Assembly: GCF_030551755.1 (NCBI RefSeq) | Contig: NZ_JAUPEC010000003.1 | Coordinates: forward strand, 1 to 64,000 | Origin: Pseudocolwellia sp. AS88 | GTDB taxonomy: Bacteria; Pseudomonadota; Gammaproteobacteria; Enterobacterales; Alteromonadaceae | Direction of reading: 5' to 3' | DNA length: 64,000 bases | Shown: in pieces, positions 12,475 to 21,787 of the stretch | Layout: each line of letters opens with the position of its first letter | Position numbering within the stretch: the first letter of the stretch is position 1 | Position numbers and translations under genes: made by a program | The notes under the pieces: model-generated | What the model was told of the DNA's origin: nothing | The model's input: the letters and a program-made list of their open reading frames with translations, nothing else | Databases searched by the model: none

Positions 12475-13957
12475 CTAATACAGTCAACGACATGCCTAAC
12501 ACACCCAAATACAAGCTTTCTTGTGTAAGCTCATCAATAATTAATGGATGGGCTTTAATCCACCTTTGAGGCAATTGAAAAGAAATATTTCTGTTCGAAA
12601 TATTAATATTAATGGCTGACAATTCATTATCGTTACGTCTTTGGCAGAATATAATTGCTAGTCTTAATATTATTAATAAATAACAGGCGTTTTCATAGCT
12701 TGTAGCGGTTTGTTCTTTTAGCTTAATCAAATCAATGTTTGATTTTTGTAATTGAATAAGTGTCGCTAAAAGCTGCTTATCAACTTGATCAAAACCAGGT
12801 AAATCTGAGTTCGCGATCATGTACGCGCCATGCTCTTGTTGGTTTTTAAACTCAAGTAATAAACCTATTTCATGTAATGCACAGCTTGCTAATAATAATT
12901 TAAAACTATTATCTTTTTCTAAAGGCAATTGCTGGGCAAAAATATCAAATATAACCTGAGCTTGATTTGATACGCGGAATGCATGCTCTTTATCGACATG
13001 AAATCTTTCGGCAATAGAATTAACAGTACGTTGTCTAATGTTAATTTGGCGCATATCAGGAAGCATTTCGTATAACAAACCTTCTCTCAGTGCACCGCTC
13101 GAAAGTTGTAATTCTATAAGATCTAAACTTTCAAATATCGCAATTAAAATAGCTAAACCGCTAGCAAACACCGGTTGTCTTTCAATTGTTAAACCTGTGA
13201 TAGCAATGTTGTCAATATTCTTGCTGTTGATTAAGGCTGTTTCTAAAGAGTAGAGAAAAGGTAAAGATACAATTGCAGGTTGATGGCTAGCACGTAGAAT
13301 TTCAGCAAGCGCTTGAATAGTTCCTGAGCCACTTAGCACTGATTGCCAACCAACGTCTTTATACTCATGAACAATAGGAGCTAACATAGCTTTAGCTGCG
13401 TTTTTAGCGTTGTCCATATTGTTTTTGGAAAGCTCACCACCAATAAAAAATTGCTGATTGTAAGTTACACAACCCATATCGACACTGCATACTTTGATAG
13501 CGTCAAATGCATTACCTACAATAAGCTCAGTACTCGCACCACCAATATCGATAACAAGTCTTTTGTCTTCACTTGCACTGGTATGAGCTACACCTAAATA
13601 GATTGTTTCAGCTTCTTGAAGACCTGATAAAACAACAATTTTGTGGCCTAAAACTATTTCAGCTTTACTGATAAATTCTTGTGAGTTTGTTGCAAGTCGT
13701 AAAGTAGCTGTAGCAACAATTCTGATATTGTCAGGTGGGATATCTTGTAAGCGTTCAGCAAAAAAATTTAAACATTCTAAGCCACGAAGCATAGCTTCAT
13801 TACTTAACTCATTTTCATTATTTAAGCCTGAAGCCAAACGAACTTTTCTTTTTACTCTATCTACCGTTTGTACACTATTAGCAACTAAACGAGTTATTAA
13901 CATATGGAAACTGTTAGAGCCTAAATCAATAACAGCATACAAAGGAGACATTGTCAT
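12455..13957 (-). CDS. gppA: Ppx/GppA family phosphatase, probably GppA (pppGpp 5'-phosphohydrolase)
   Basis: Exopolyphosphatase/guanosine pentaphosphatase of the sugar-kinase/actin ATPase fold; GppA converts pppGpp to ppGpp. The 500 residues show YAVIDLGSNSFHM at the N-terminus (phosphate 1 motif), ATATLR, VIDIGGASTEL (second phosphate motif), SGSGTIQAL, and a C-terminal HD-like helical domain. The distinction from Ppx rests on position: it follows rhlB by six bases, as gppA does in E. coli. Start at ATG 13957 or ATG 13951; a GGAG sits in the latter's coding sequence, so the first is kept. It complements SpoT, also in this window, in alarmone turnover. Confidence 0.88.
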   Translation of the reverse strand: MTMSPLYAVIDLGSNSFHMLITRLVANSVQTVDRVKRKVRLASGLNNENELSNEAMLRGLECLNFFAERLQDIPPDNIRIVATATLRLATNSQEFISKAEIVLGHKIVVLSGLQEAETIYLGVAHTSASEDKRLVIDIGGASTELIVGNAFDAIKVCSVDMGCVTYNQQFFIGGELSKNNMDNAKNAAKAMLAPIVHEYKDVGWQSVLSGSGTIQALAEILRASHQPAIVSLPFLYSLETALINSKNIDNIAITGLTIERQPVFASGLAILIAIFESLDLIELQLSSGALREGLLYEMLPDMRQINIRQRTVNSIAERFHVDKEHAFRVSNQAQVIFDIFAQQLPLEKDNSFKLLLASCALHEIGLLLEFKNQQEHGAYMIANSDLPGFDQVDKQLLATLIQLQKSNIDLIKLKEQTATSYENACYLLIILRLAIIFCQRRNDNELSAININISNRNISFQLPQRWIKAHPLIIDELTQESLYLGVLGMSLTVLDDLNLE

Positions 13958-13963
13958 AAAAAA

Positions 13964-15226
13964 TTAATTCCTAGGACCTTTATTATACGGTTTTCTATTT
14001 CTGTTTTGACCATTACCTTGAGGCTTATGACGACGTACTATAGGCTTAGGTTTTGGAAAGTCAGTAAGTAATGAGTCAGGATCATATTTACTTACAGGTA
14101 AAGCATGTTCAATGTATGTTTCTATTGCAGGCAAATTAAATACAGAATCTTCACATGCGAAGCTAATTGCTTGGCCTGAAGCGCCTGCTCTACCTGTTCT
14201 ACCAATTCTGTGAACATAGTCTTCACAATCATCAGGTAAATCGTAATTAAAAACATGTGTAACTGCTGGTATATGAAGACCACGAGCAGCAACATCGGTT
14301 GCAACTAAAATATCTAATTGACCGTTAGTAAACTTTTCTAAAATCTTTAAGCGTTTATTCTGTGGTACATCACCTGTTAATAAACCCACACGAATGCCGT
14401 CAGCTTCTAAGTGTGAATGTACTTTTTCACAAACATGTTTTGTGTTTGCAAAAATAATTGCTTTTTCTGGCCACTCTTCTTCAATTAAGGTTTGAAGAAG
14501 GCTCATTTTATCTTCATTTGAAGGGTAAAATAATTCTTCAGAAATGCGTATATTGGTTTTTTGATCAGGTTCTACTTCAACGCTTACAGGATCGTTCATA
14601 TGTTCAAACGCCAGCTCTTTAACCCTAAATGATAAAGTTGCTGAAAATAACATGCTTAAACGTTGAGTTGCAGGTGGCATTTTATTGAACATGTAGCGAA
14701 TATCTTTAATGAAACCAAGATCGAACATACGATCGGCTTCATCTAAAACAATAACTTCAATGTTACCTAAATTATATATACCTTGCTTTAAGTAATCGAG
14801 TAAACGACCACAAGTGCCTATGAGGATGTCTACACCGCTCTCTAGCTCTTGGCGTTGTGACTCATAGCCTTCACCGCCATAAACAACAGAAACACGCAAG
14901 CCACTGGCTTTCGCCATTTCAATAGCATCTCTATGGATTTGAATAGCGAGTTCACGAGTAGGTGCCATAATCAATGCACGTGGCTGATTATGATCTGGTT
15001 TTGGGTTGGTAAGCAGGGTATGGAATGTTGCGGCTAAAAAGGCAATTGTTTTACCTTCGCCAGTTTGTGCTTGCCCAGCAATATCAGTACCTTTAACTAA
15101 TACAGGTAGTGATTTAGCTTGAATGGATGTGCAGTATTCAAACCCCATTTGATTGAGGCCTTCTATAACTTGCGGCGCAAGATCAAGTTCTGAGAACTTT
15201 ATTTCTGATAAATGTGTTTTTTTCAT
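13964..15226 (-). CDS. rhlB: ATP-dependent RNA helicase RhlB
   Basis: DEAD-box helicase that unwinds structured mRNA in the RNase E degradosome. The 420 residues carry the Q-motif (F30 to Q36), motif I AQTGEGKT (53-60), [12 protein letters not shown] at 162-165, [14 protein letters not shown] and [10 protein letters not shown]. The C-terminus is basic and Gly/Asn/Arg-rich, as in RhlB (KPYNKGPRN). Close agreement with E. coli RhlB over the whole length and the gppA-rhlB-rho order support the name. It is divergent from rho across 256 bases; the trxA gene that intervenes in E. coli is absent. Confidence 0.95.
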   Translation of the reverse strand: MKKTHLSEIKFSELDLAPQVIEGLNQMGFEYCTSIQAKSLPVLVKGTDIAGQAQTGEGKTIAFLAATFHTLLTNPKPDHNQPRALIMAPTRELAIQIHRDAIEMAKASGLRVSVVYGGEGYESQRQELESGVDILIGTCGRLLDYLKQGIYNLGNIEVIVLDEADRMFDLGFIKDIRYMFNKMPPATQRLSMLFSATLSFRVKELAFEHMNDPVSVEVEPDQKTNIRISEELFYPSNEDKMSLLQTLIEEEWPEKAIIFANTKHVCEKVHSHLEADGIRVGLLTGDVPQNKRLKILEKFTNGQLDILVATDVAARGLHIPAVTHVFNYDLPDDCEDYVHRIGRTGRAGASGQAISFACEDSVFNLPAIETYIEHALPVSKYDPDSLLTDFPKPKPIVRRHKPQGNGQNRNRKPYNKGPRN

Positions 15227-15482
15227 GGCGCTAGCTTAACAGGTTCCTACATTAATAAAAAATGATATTAAAGCGTTTAAAGTGATAAAAAAGCTAAAAT
15301 ATTCGATTTTATATGTCAATATCTTAAATATTAGCTTGATCCATAGGATCTTTCTTTACCTATTTATATTTTAGTGCTAAATTTAGTTTTCAGAATACCT
15401 GAAAAATCTAACCCCCAACCCAAATCGTTTATCAAAAAATAATTTTTGTATCACAACGTAAACATATTTAAGAACCTCCAAT

Positions 15483-16742
15483 ATGAACCTTACCGAACTT
15501 AAAGAAAAATCAATCAGTGAACTAGTTAAGTTAGCTGAGCAAATGAAATTAGAGCATTTAGCTCGTACTCGTAAACAAGACATTATTTTCGCTATATTAA
15601 AAGCACATGCTAAAAGTGGTGAAGATATTTTCGGTGGTGGTGTTTTAGAAATATTACAAGATGGATTTGGTTTCCTTCGCTCTGCAGACTCGTCATATTT
15701 AGCTGGACCAGATGATATCTATGTATCACCTAGCCAGATCAGACGCTTTAGTATGCGCACGGGTGATAGTATTCATGGAAAGATAAGACCCCCAAAAGAT
15801 GGCGAACGTTATTTCGCTCTTTTAAAAGTTAACGAAGTTAACTCAGACCGCCCAGAAAACTCTCGCAATAAAATCCTTTTTGAAAACCTAACTCCTATTC
15901 ACCCAATCGACCGTTTAGTTATGGAACGTGGAAATGGTTCTACGGAAGATATAACTGCACGTGTTTTAGATTTAGCTTCTCCAATAGGTAAAGGTCAACG
16001 TGGACTAATTGTTGCTCCACCAAAAGCGGGTAAAACGCTTTTATTACAGAATATTGCGCAAAGTATTGCTCATAACAACCCTGAATGTGAATTAATGGTG
16101 TTGTTAATTGATGAACGTCCGGAAGAAGTGACTGAAATGCAACGCTTAGTTAAAGGCGAAGTTATTGCTTCTACCTTTGATGAGCCAGCAAGTCGCCATG
16201 TTCAAGTAGCTGAAATGGTAATTGAAAAAGCCAAGCGTTTAGTTGAACACAAGAAAGACGTCGTTATTTTACTCGATTCAATTACTCGTTTAGCACGTGC
16301 ATATAACACGGTAATTCCATCGTCAGGTAAAATTCTAACAGGTGGTGTTGATGCTAATGCGTTACATCGTCCTAAGCGCTTCTTTGGTGCTGCACGTAAG
16401 ATTGAAGAAGGTGGTAGTTTAACTATTATCGCTACTGCTCTTGTAGATACAGGTTCTAAAATGGACGAAGTTATCTACGAAGAATTTAAAGGTACAGGTA
16501 ATATGGAATTACACCTGTCTCGTAAAATTGCAGAAAAACGCGTTTTCCCTGCTATTCACTTTAATCGCAGTGGTACGCGTCGCGAAGAGTTACTAACTAA
16601 GCCTGATGAACTACAAAAAATGTGGATTTTACGTAAAATCGTTCACGAAATGGGTGAGATCGATGCGATGGAATTCATGATTGATAACCTAGTAATGACT
16701 AAAACAAATAATGAATTTTTCGATTCAATGAAAAGAAAATAA
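15483..16742 (+). CDS. rho: Transcription termination factor Rho
   Basis: Hexameric RNA-dependent ATPase that terminates transcription. The 419 residues match the usual length: N-terminal Rho helix bundle ([20 protein letters not shown]), cold-shock-like RNA-binding fold ([17 protein letters not shown]), then the ATPase with Walker [12 protein letters not shown], Walker [18 protein letters not shown]-loop [10 protein letters not shown] and R-loop. Start ATG 15483 is preceded by the weak AGAACCTCC. A 250-base leader leaves room for Rho autoregulation, known in E. coli, but no specific element was recognised. A strong intrinsic terminator follows. Confidence 0.97.
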   Translation: MNLTELKEKSISELVKLAEQMKLEHLARTRKQDIIFAILKAHAKSGEDIFGGGVLEILQDGFGFLRSADSSYLAGPDDIYVSPSQIRRFSMRTGDSIHGKIRPPKDGERYFALLKVNEVNSDRPENSRNKILFENLTPIHPIDRLVMERGNGSTEDITARVLDLASPIGKGQRGLIVAPPKAGKTLLLQNIAQSIAHNNPECELMVLLIDERPEEVTEMQRLVKGEVIASTFDEPASRHVQVAEMVIEKAKRLVEHKKDVVILLDSITRLARAYNTVIPSSGKILTGGVDANALHRPKRFFGAARKIEEGGSLTIIATALVDTGSKMDEVIYEEFKGTGNMELHLSRKIAEKRVFPAIHFNRSGTRREELLTKPDELQKMWILRKIVHEMGEIDAMEFMIDNLVMTKTNNEFFDSMKRK

Positions 16743-16762
16743 CACCTCATCTTTTGTTTATT

Positions 16763-16796
16763 ACGCCAGCAATAATTGCTGGCGTTTTCATTTTTA
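16763..16796 (+). terminator. Rho-independent terminator of rho
   Basis: Perfect 10-bp stem, ACGCCAGCAA (16763-16772) with TTGCTGGCGT (16776-16785), three-base loop, then TTTTCATTTTT. It lies 20 bases after the rho stop. Confidence 0.92.
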
Positions 16797-16825
16797 AATT
16801 GCACTCTCTTATATAAGTTTATTCT

Positions 16826-18319
16826 ATGAAATACAGCGATTTGCGTGACTTTATAGCGCAATTAGAAAAAGTAGGTCAACTTAAGCGTATATCTCAACCG
16901 ATATCGACTGAATTGGCGATGACGGAGATAAGTGACAGGACATTACGTTTAGGCGGTCCGGCCTTATTATTTGAAAACCCTATCGGTTACAGCGTTCCTG
17001 TATTAACTAACCTTTTTGGTACGCCTGAACGCGTTGCATTAGCAATGGGCCAACCTGACGTTAAGTCTTTACGAGATGTAGGTAAATTGCTGGCAATGTT
17101 AAAAGAGCCTGAGCCACCTAAAGGATTCCGTGACGCATTATCTAAAATACCTGTATATAAACAAGTATTAAATATGCCGGTTAAACTCGTTAAAAAGCCG
17201 CTTTGTCAGCAAATTATTGTTGAAGGTGATGATGTTGATTTAACAAGTTTACCTATTCAGACTTGCTGGCCAGGTGACGTTGCGCCACTTATTACTTGGG
17301 GGCTAACGGTTACTCGCGGTCCTCATAAAGAGCGTCAAAATTTAGGTATTTATCGTCAACAGCTTTTGTCTAAAAATAAACTGATCATGCGTTGGTTATC
17401 TCATCGTGGCGGAGCAATAGATTTTCAAGAATGGAAACAAGAACATCCAGGCGAGAAGTTCCCTGTATCTGTTGCCCTAGGAGCTGATCCTGCAACTATA
17501 CTTGGAGCGGTAACACCAGTTCCTGATACTTTATCTGAGTATGCCTTTGCAGGATTGTTACGCGGTAGCAAAACCGAAGTAACTCGATGTATTAGCAATA
17601 ATTTAGAGGTGCCAGCAACAGCAGAGATTGTTCTTGAAGGTTATTTAGACCCTGATGAAATGGCGCCAGAAGGACCTTATGGTGATCATACGGGCTACTA
17701 TAACGAAGTAGATAACTTCCCTGTATTTACTGTAACTCATATTACACACCGTAAAGATCCAATTTACCATAGTACTTATACTGGAAGACCACCAGATGAG
17801 CCGGCAATTTTAGGTGTGGCGCTAAATGAAGTTTTTGTTCCTATTTTGCAAAAACAGTTTCCTGAAATACAAGATTTCTATTTACCGCCAGAAGGTTGTT
17901 CTTATCGTTTAGCCGTAGTAACGATAAAGAAACAATATGCAGGACATGCAAAACGCGTAATGATGGGCGTTTGGTCGTTCTTACGTCAATTTATGTACAC
18001 AAAATTTGTTATTGTGTGTGATGATGATATTAACGCACGTGATTGGAAAGACGTGATTTGGGCAATGACCACGCGTATGGATCCAAGTCGTGATACGGTA
18101 TTAATTGAAAACACGCCAATAGATTATTTAGACTTTGCTTCACCAGTATCAGGTTTAGGTTCTAAGATGGGCTTAGATGCGACTAATAAATGGCCTGGTG
18201 AAACCAATCGCGAATGGGGTGAACCTATTGTGATGACTGAAGAAATTAAAGACGAAGTTGATAGCTTATGGGATGAGCTAAATATATTCGGCGATGAAAA
18301 CAAAGACAAAAACACATAA
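16826..18319 (+). CDS. ubiD: 4-hydroxy-3-polyprenylbenzoate decarboxylase UbiD
   Basis: Decarboxylates the polyprenylated 4-hydroxybenzoate ring during ubiquinone synthesis, using prenylated FMN supplied by UbiX. The 497 residues equal the E. coli length. Recognisable stretches include [44 protein letters not shown]-type motif ([12 protein letters not shown]) with the catalytic Glu region, and [12 protein letters not shown]. Start ATG 16826 aligns with family N-termini. It is followed by fre after 76 bases, the order found in E. coli. No ubiX is in this window. Confidence 0.96.
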   Translation: MKYSDLRDFIAQLEKVGQLKRISQPISTELAMTEISDRTLRLGGPALLFENPIGYSVPVLTNLFGTPERVALAMGQPDVKSLRDVGKLLAMLKEPEPPKGFRDALSKIPVYKQVLNMPVKLVKKPLCQQIIVEGDDVDLTSLPIQTCWPGDVAPLITWGLTVTRGPHKERQNLGIYRQQLLSKNKLIMRWLSHRGGAIDFQEWKQEHPGEKFPVSVALGADPATILGAVTPVPDTLSEYAFAGLLRGSKTEVTRCISNNLEVPATAEIVLEGYLDPDEMAPEGPYGDHTGYYNEVDNFPVFTVTHITHRKDPIYHSTYTGRPPDEPAILGVALNEVFVPILQKQFPEIQDFYLPPEGCSYRLAVVTIKKQYAGHAKRVMMGVWSFLRQFMYTKFVIVCDDDINARDWKDVIWAMTTRMDPSRDTVLIENTPIDYLDFASPVSGLGSKMGLDATNKWPGETNREWGEPIVMTEEIKDEVDSLWDELNIFGDENKDKNT

Positions 18320-18395
18320 GTGACAAATGTCACTATTTATCGATTTTAATCAGGTTCATTAAATAATGAGCCTGTTAAGTGGTTAAGGTTAAAAA

Positions 18396-19091
18396 ATGAA
18401 TGAAATTAAGTGTCAGGTCGCGTCATTAGAAGCGCTTACTCCTTACGTATACAAGGTTTTGTTAAAACCTGAACAGAGTGTAAATTTCGTTGCTGGGCAA
18501 TATCTAAATTTTGTTTTGAATGATGAAGATAAACGTCCATTTTCAATTGCAAGCTCACCAAATAACGACTTAATTGAGTTACAAATTGGTGCTTTTTCAG
18601 CTGACAGTTACCCTATGCAAGTTATTGAACACATTAAAAATAATGCAGAAGTAACTGTTGAAATGCCTTTAGGTAATGCACAACTTAACGTTGAAAGTGA
18701 AAAACCGTTATTATTGATTGCAGGTGGTACAGGCTTTTCTTATATTAAGTCAATGTTTGAATACTTGTCTCAACAACAATCAAAAAGAAAGGTTGTTGTA
18801 TATTGGGGACTACGTGAACCTAGCGCTTGTTATGAATTACAAGAATCTGCTGACATTATTGCTCAATTATCAGAAGGTGAATTTCACCCTGTAGTTGAAA
18901 CACCTCATGATGATTGGGATGGCAAAGTAGGTATGGTTCATAAAGTGGTAATGAAAGACATTAAAAACCTAGCGGATTACGATATTTACTTAGCTGGTCG
19001 CTTTGAAATGGTAGGTGTTGTAAGAGACGATTTTGTCGCACTTGGTGTTAATAAAGACAGCATGTTTGCTGATGCTTTCGCTTACATTTAA
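18396..19091 (+). CDS. fre: NAD(P)H-flavin reductase Fre
   Basis: Reduces free riboflavin, FMN or FAD with NAD(P)H; the reduced flavin serves various oxidoreductases and ferric iron reduction. The 231 residues have the ferredoxin-reductase fold: flavin motif RPFSIASSP (about 49-57), nucleotide-binding LLIAGGTGFSYIKSM (about 107-121), and a C-terminal LAGRFEMVGVVRDDF. Length and position after ubiD match E. coli fre. A perfect 18-bp hairpin ends the unit 50 bases downstream. UbiX needs reduced FMN, which may explain the conserved link to ubiD; this is inference. Confidence 0.94.
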   Translation: MNEIKCQVASLEALTPYVYKVLLKPEQSVNFVAGQYLNFVLNDEDKRPFSIASSPNNDLIELQIGAFSADSYPMQVIEHIKNNAEVTVEMPLGNAQLNVESEKPLLLIAGGTGFSYIKSMFEYLSQQQSKRKVVVYWGLREPSACYELQESADIIAQLSEGEFHPVVETPHDDWDGKVGMVHKVVMKDIKNLADYDIYLAGRFEMVGVVRDDFVALGVNKDSMFADAFAYI

Positions 19092-19140
19092 TTATATAAA
19101 TTTCTAATAAAGTTTATAGCTTTTTTAAAAATATGCGCCT

Positions 19141-19187
19141 AAAATGCGCACGTAACAATAATGGTTGTTACGTGCGCATTTTTTGTA
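19141..19187. terminator. Bidirectional-looking 18-bp hairpin between fre and arfA
   Basis: Perfect 18-bp arms at 19141-19158 and 19165-19182 with a six-base loop; the core is GCGCACGTAACAA. The left arm begins with four A and the right arm runs into six T, so it can terminate in both directions. It lies 50 bases after fre. Only 31 bases separate it from the arfA start, so any arfA promoter must overlap it (a TTGTTA at 19165 and TATTAA at 19186, 15 bases apart, are possible) or arfA depends on readthrough. Confidence 0.88.
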
Positions 19188-19213
19188 TTAAATTTAAACT
19201 AAAGAGAACTAAA

Positions 19214-19411
19214 ATGAAAAATAAAAAACAAACCAATAAAGCTCAAGTTGAGTTAGGACGAGGCACTATTAAAGATAATTTTTTAGCGGCTATGGTTACC
19301 TCTAAATTATACAAACAACAAATTGTACAAGCGAAAAAAGGTAAAGGCTCTTACCAACGTAAAAACAAATTCTCTAATAAAGGCCAAGAGTCTTATTTAA
19401 TAGCTGCTTAA
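19214..19411 (+). CDS. arfA: Alternative ribosome-rescue factor ArfA
   Basis: Small basic protein that, with release factor 2, frees ribosomes stalled on mRNAs lacking a stop codon; a backup to tmRNA. The 65 residues contain the family core GTIKDNFLAAMV followed by KKGKGSYQRK, matching E. coli ArfA (KGQIKDN, KKGKGSYMRK). I chose ATG 19214; the frame is open back to an ATG at 19133, but that extension would read through the terminator hairpin and does not resemble ArfA. The protein ends shortly after the conserved part, near the size of the active truncated E. coli form. Its last six codons and stop lie in a long hairpin (see the next entry), as expected for control by RNase III cleavage. Confidence 0.9.
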   Translation: MKNKKQTNKAQVELGRGTIKDNFLAAMVTSKLYKQQIVQAKKGKGSYQRKNKFSNKGQESYLIAA

Positions 19412-19462
19412 TTTTTATAAACATAGAAAAGTGTTTAAAAGCCGTTATTAAATAAGATTTTT
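19391..19462 (+). terminator. Long hairpin covering the arfA 3' end, with T tail
   Basis: Twelve perfect base pairs, TCTTATTTAATA (19391-19402) with TATTAAATAAGA (19446-19457), continue inward as G-U, C-G, one mismatch, and four further pairs up to 19409/19439. Five T follow (19458-19462). The left arm is arfA codons 60-65 and the stop. It could act as terminator, as RNase III site, or both. In E. coli and other species the arfA message is cut or terminated inside the reading frame; here cleavage in the left arm would remove the stop codon. Confidence 0.65.
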
Positions 19463-19464
19463 CC

Positions 19465-19500
19465 TGTTAACTCTTTAATTTATGGGTTAAAGAGTTAACA
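19465..19500. repeat. Perfect 14-bp inverted repeat downstream of arfA
   Basis: TGTTAACTCTTTAA (19465-19478) and TTAAAGAGTTAACA (19487-19500) with an eight-base spacer. There is no T run on either side, so it is not a typical terminator. It may be a second processing hairpin or an operator for the downstream gene. Confidence 0.75.
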
Positions 19501-19610
19501 GCTTCAAAATTAAAGATTTTCGTCATAATAGATTTTTATACCTTAATTATTATCTTACTCTTAATATTCTTAACCCTGTCGAATTACGTTCTATCTATTA
19601 AGGTTACTTT

Positions 19611-20192
19611 ATGCGTGATATTTCTCTTCCAAAGATATACGAATTACACACAGAAAGGTTGTTACTAAGACAATGGCGAACAAGTGATTTACATGCTTTT
19701 GCACAAATGAATGGGTGTGAAAAAGTTATGGAATATTTCCCTCATCCTTTAACTTCTGTTGAAAGTGATGCCATAGCTCATAGACTCACTAAAATTATTA
19801 CTGAAAAAGGCTGGGGTTTTTGGGCTAATGAAGAAAAAAACAGTCAAAAGTTTATTGGCTCTGTCGGATTAAAACAAACTGACGCATGCTTACCTTTCTC
19901 GCCTGCTGTTGAAATTGGTTGGCGCTTAGACAGTCAATATTGGCATAAAGGCTATGCGACCGAAGCAGCAAAAAAATCACTTGAATTTGCTTTTAATGAG
20001 TTAAATCTCAAAGAGGTTATATCTTTTACCGCTAAGATAAATAAGCCTTCAATAAAGGTTATGGAGCGTATTGGAATGGTTGATACAGGTAAGCCTTTTA
20101 ATCATCCAATAGTAGAGAAAAATAGTTCACTGCTCGAGCATGTTTTGTATAAGATAGAACAGGTGAAACTTATAGATGGAAGAGGAGCTTAA
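19611..20192 (+). CDS. GNAT family N-acetyltransferase (RimJ/RimL-like)
   Basis: Predicted acetyl-CoA-dependent N-acetyltransferase; substrate unknown. The 193 residues begin with LHTERLLLRQWRTSD, the RimJ/RimL-type start, and show the acetyl-CoA motif in WHKGYATEAAKKSLEFAF, followed by NKPSIKVMERIGM, typical of this subgroup. AAGGT precedes ATG 19611 by six bases. Related proteins acetylate ribosomal-protein N-termini or small molecules, but nothing here decides which. Its stop lies in the left arm of an inverted repeat. Confidence 0.87.
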   Translation: MRDISLPKIYELHTERLLLRQWRTSDLHAFAQMNGCEKVMEYFPHPLTSVESDAIAHRLTKIITEKGWGFWANEEKNSQKFIGSVGLKQTDACLPFSPAVEIGWRLDSQYWHKGYATEAAKKSLEFAFNELNLKEVISFTAKINKPSIKVMERIGMVDTGKPFNHPIVEKNSSLLEHVLYKIEQVKLIDGRGA

Positions 20193-20223
20193 TCAGATGA
20201 GATCATTTAGATAAGCCTCCTCT
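20181..20223. terminator. Possible terminator between convergent GNAT and YdcH-like genes
   Basis: AGAGGAGCTTA (20181-20191) can pair with TAAGCCTCCTCT (20212-20223) with one bulged C and a loop of about 20 bases. It overlaps the GNAT stop codon. No T run follows, so the call is weak. Confidence 0.35.
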
Positions 20224-20233
20224 GCAAAATGAT

Positions 20234-20485
20234 TTATGCTGATACTTGTTCTTTTTTAATTAAAGTAAAAAGAGTATCTTTTAAACTTAGACGTTTGAGC
20301 TTTTGTTGTTCTAAATAATCGTCACTTGTATTTTCAACACCTTGTTCGATCTTTAAAACCTCAGTATTTATTTCATGATATTCTTTAAAAAGCTTAGCAA
20401 AATGGTTGTTAGTCATTTTTAAGTGATGTATTTCTTGGCTATATTCAGGGAATTCGTGGTGTAAGTCGTGTTTTTGTAACATCAT
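20234..20485 (-). CDS. YdcH/DUF465 family small protein
   Basis: Function unknown. The 83-residue protein is predominantly helical and opens with HDLHHEFPEYSQEIHHLK then NHFAKLFKEYHEINTEV, the DUF465 (YdcH) signature, and ends in a second Lys/Leu-rich helix. Two ATG codons in tandem (20485 and 20482) both have a suitable AAGGAAG upstream. It stands alone, convergent with the GNAT gene. Confidence 0.88.
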   Translation of the reverse strand: MMLQKHDLHHEFPEYSQEIHHLKMTNNHFAKLFKEYHEINTEVLKIEQGVENTSDDYLEQQKLKRLSLKDTLFTLIKKEQVSA

Positions 20486-20616
20486 AATACTTCCTTATTT
20501 ACTTGTTGTTCATTAATATTTAGTGTATTCCTTTATAGTTTTTGGGTATTGATCTGGCTCAATCTTCTTAATGAATTATTTTATGAATAGTCTTAATTAA
20601 ATAACTCGTTTTGAGC

Positions 20617-20649
20617 ATAAAAAAAGAGCTATACCCATAGGTATAACTC
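20617..20649 (-). terminator. Terminator of the minCDE operon
   Basis: Read on the minus strand, GAGTTATACC (20640-20649) pairs with GGTATAGCTC (20626-20635) with one G-U pair and a four-base loop, followed by seven T (20619-20625). It is 41 bases past the minE stop. Confidence 0.85.
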
Positions 20650-20690
20650 CTCTTGATGATTAAATTGCGATTAGAATATTGACCTAACGT

Positions 20691-20951
20691 TTATTTCTCG
20701 TCAGGCAAGGTAATATTAAGTTCTAACACACTTAAGTTATCATTTTTATTATCTAGATTTACGGTTACCTGATCTGAATCTATAGGAACATATCGACGGA
20801 TAACATCAATAATATCTTGTTTCATTGCAGGTAAATAATCTGGACTATTACGCTGTCCACGCTCATGAGCAACTATAATCTGAAGTCGTTCTTTCGCTGT
20901 TTGAGCCGTTTGCGTAGTTTTCTTTGTTCGAAAGTAATCTAAAAGCGACAT
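20691..20951 (-). CDS. minE: Cell division topological specificity factor MinE
   Basis: Stimulates MinD ATPase and drives pole-to-pole oscillation of MinCD so that division occurs at midcell. The 86 residues show the N-terminal anti-MinCD segment ([31 protein letters not shown]) and the C-terminal topological-specificity domain ([18 protein letters not shown]). It starts two bases after the minD stop and ends the operon. Confidence 0.97.
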   Translation of the reverse strand: MSLLDYFRTKKTTQTAQTAKERLQIIVAHERGQRNSPDYLPAMKQDIIDVIRRYVPIDSDQVTVNLDNKNDNLSVLELNITLPDEK

Positions 20952-20953
20952 AT

Positions 20954-21766
20954 TTAACCTCCAAATAAGCGACGCAATAAGCTTTTCTTTTCTTCTTCAA
21001 TAAAGCGAAAATCAACTTTTTCACCAATTAAACGAGATACTGCATCACCATAGGCCAAGCCTGCATCACTCTCTGTATCTAGTATTACAGGTGAACCTGA
21101 GTTAGACGCTTTTAGTACCGCTGGCGATTCAGGAATTACACCTAATAATGGAATTGCTAAAATGTCTAATACATCTTCTACACTTAACATATCACCGCGA
21201 GTTACACGTTCAGGATTGTAGCGAGTTAGTAGTAAGTGTTCTTTAACTGGCTCTTTACCTTGTTCAGCACGTTGTGATTTGCTGGCTAACATACCTAAAA
21301 TACGGTCAGAATCTCGAACTGACGATACTTCTGGGTTTGTTGTTACAATGGCTTCATCGGCAAAATACAGCGCCATAATAGCACCTGTTTCAATACCTGC
21401 TGGTGAGTCACATACGATGTATTCAAAACCTGATTCAGCAAGATCATCTAATACTTTTTGAACGCCTTCTTTATTTAAAGCGTCTTTATCGCGAGTTTGT
21501 GATGCAGGTAATATCGACAAGTTAGGTGTACGCTTATCTTTAATTAACGCTTGGTTAAGTGTAGCTTCACCTTTGATAACATTAACAAAGTCATAAACAA
21601 CTCTACGTTCACAGCCCATAATTAAATCTAAATTACGTAATCCAATATCAAAATCGATAATTACGGTTTTAAATCCCTTTAATGCGAGACCTGTACCAAT
21701 AGCAGCACTAGAAGTTGTTTTACCAACCCCGCCTTTACCTGAGGTCACAACGATAACCTTAGCCAT
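20954..21766 (-). CDS. minD: Septum site-determining ATPase MinD
   Basis: Membrane-bound ATPase of the division-site system; recruits MinC and is displaced by MinE. The 270 residues carry the deviant Walker A KGGVGKTT at 10-17, [10 protein letters not shown], the switch region [12 protein letters not shown], and the C-terminal amphipathic membrane-targeting helix [11 protein letters not shown]. Length equals that of E. coli MinD. It lies 21 bases after minC. Confidence 0.98.
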   Translation of the reverse strand: MAKVIVVTSGKGGVGKTTSSAAIGTGLALKGFKTVIIDFDIGLRNLDLIMGCERRVVYDFVNVIKGEATLNQALIKDKRTPNLSILPASQTRDKDALNKEGVQKVLDDLAESGFEYIVCDSPAGIETGAIMALYFADEAIVTTNPEVSSVRDSDRILGMLASKSQRAEQGKEPVKEHLLLTRYNPERVTRGDMLSVEDVLDILAIPLLGVIPESPAVLKASNSGSPVILDTESDAGLAYGDAVSRLIGEKVDFRFIEEEKKSLLRRLFGG

Positions 21767-21787
21767 TATTTTCCCTTCTTATGTTTT

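Noticed and set aside
19133-19213. An N-terminal extension of arfA from ATG 19133
   Set aside because: It would be encoded by the terminator hairpin and does not resemble ArfA; ATG 19214 gives a full match.
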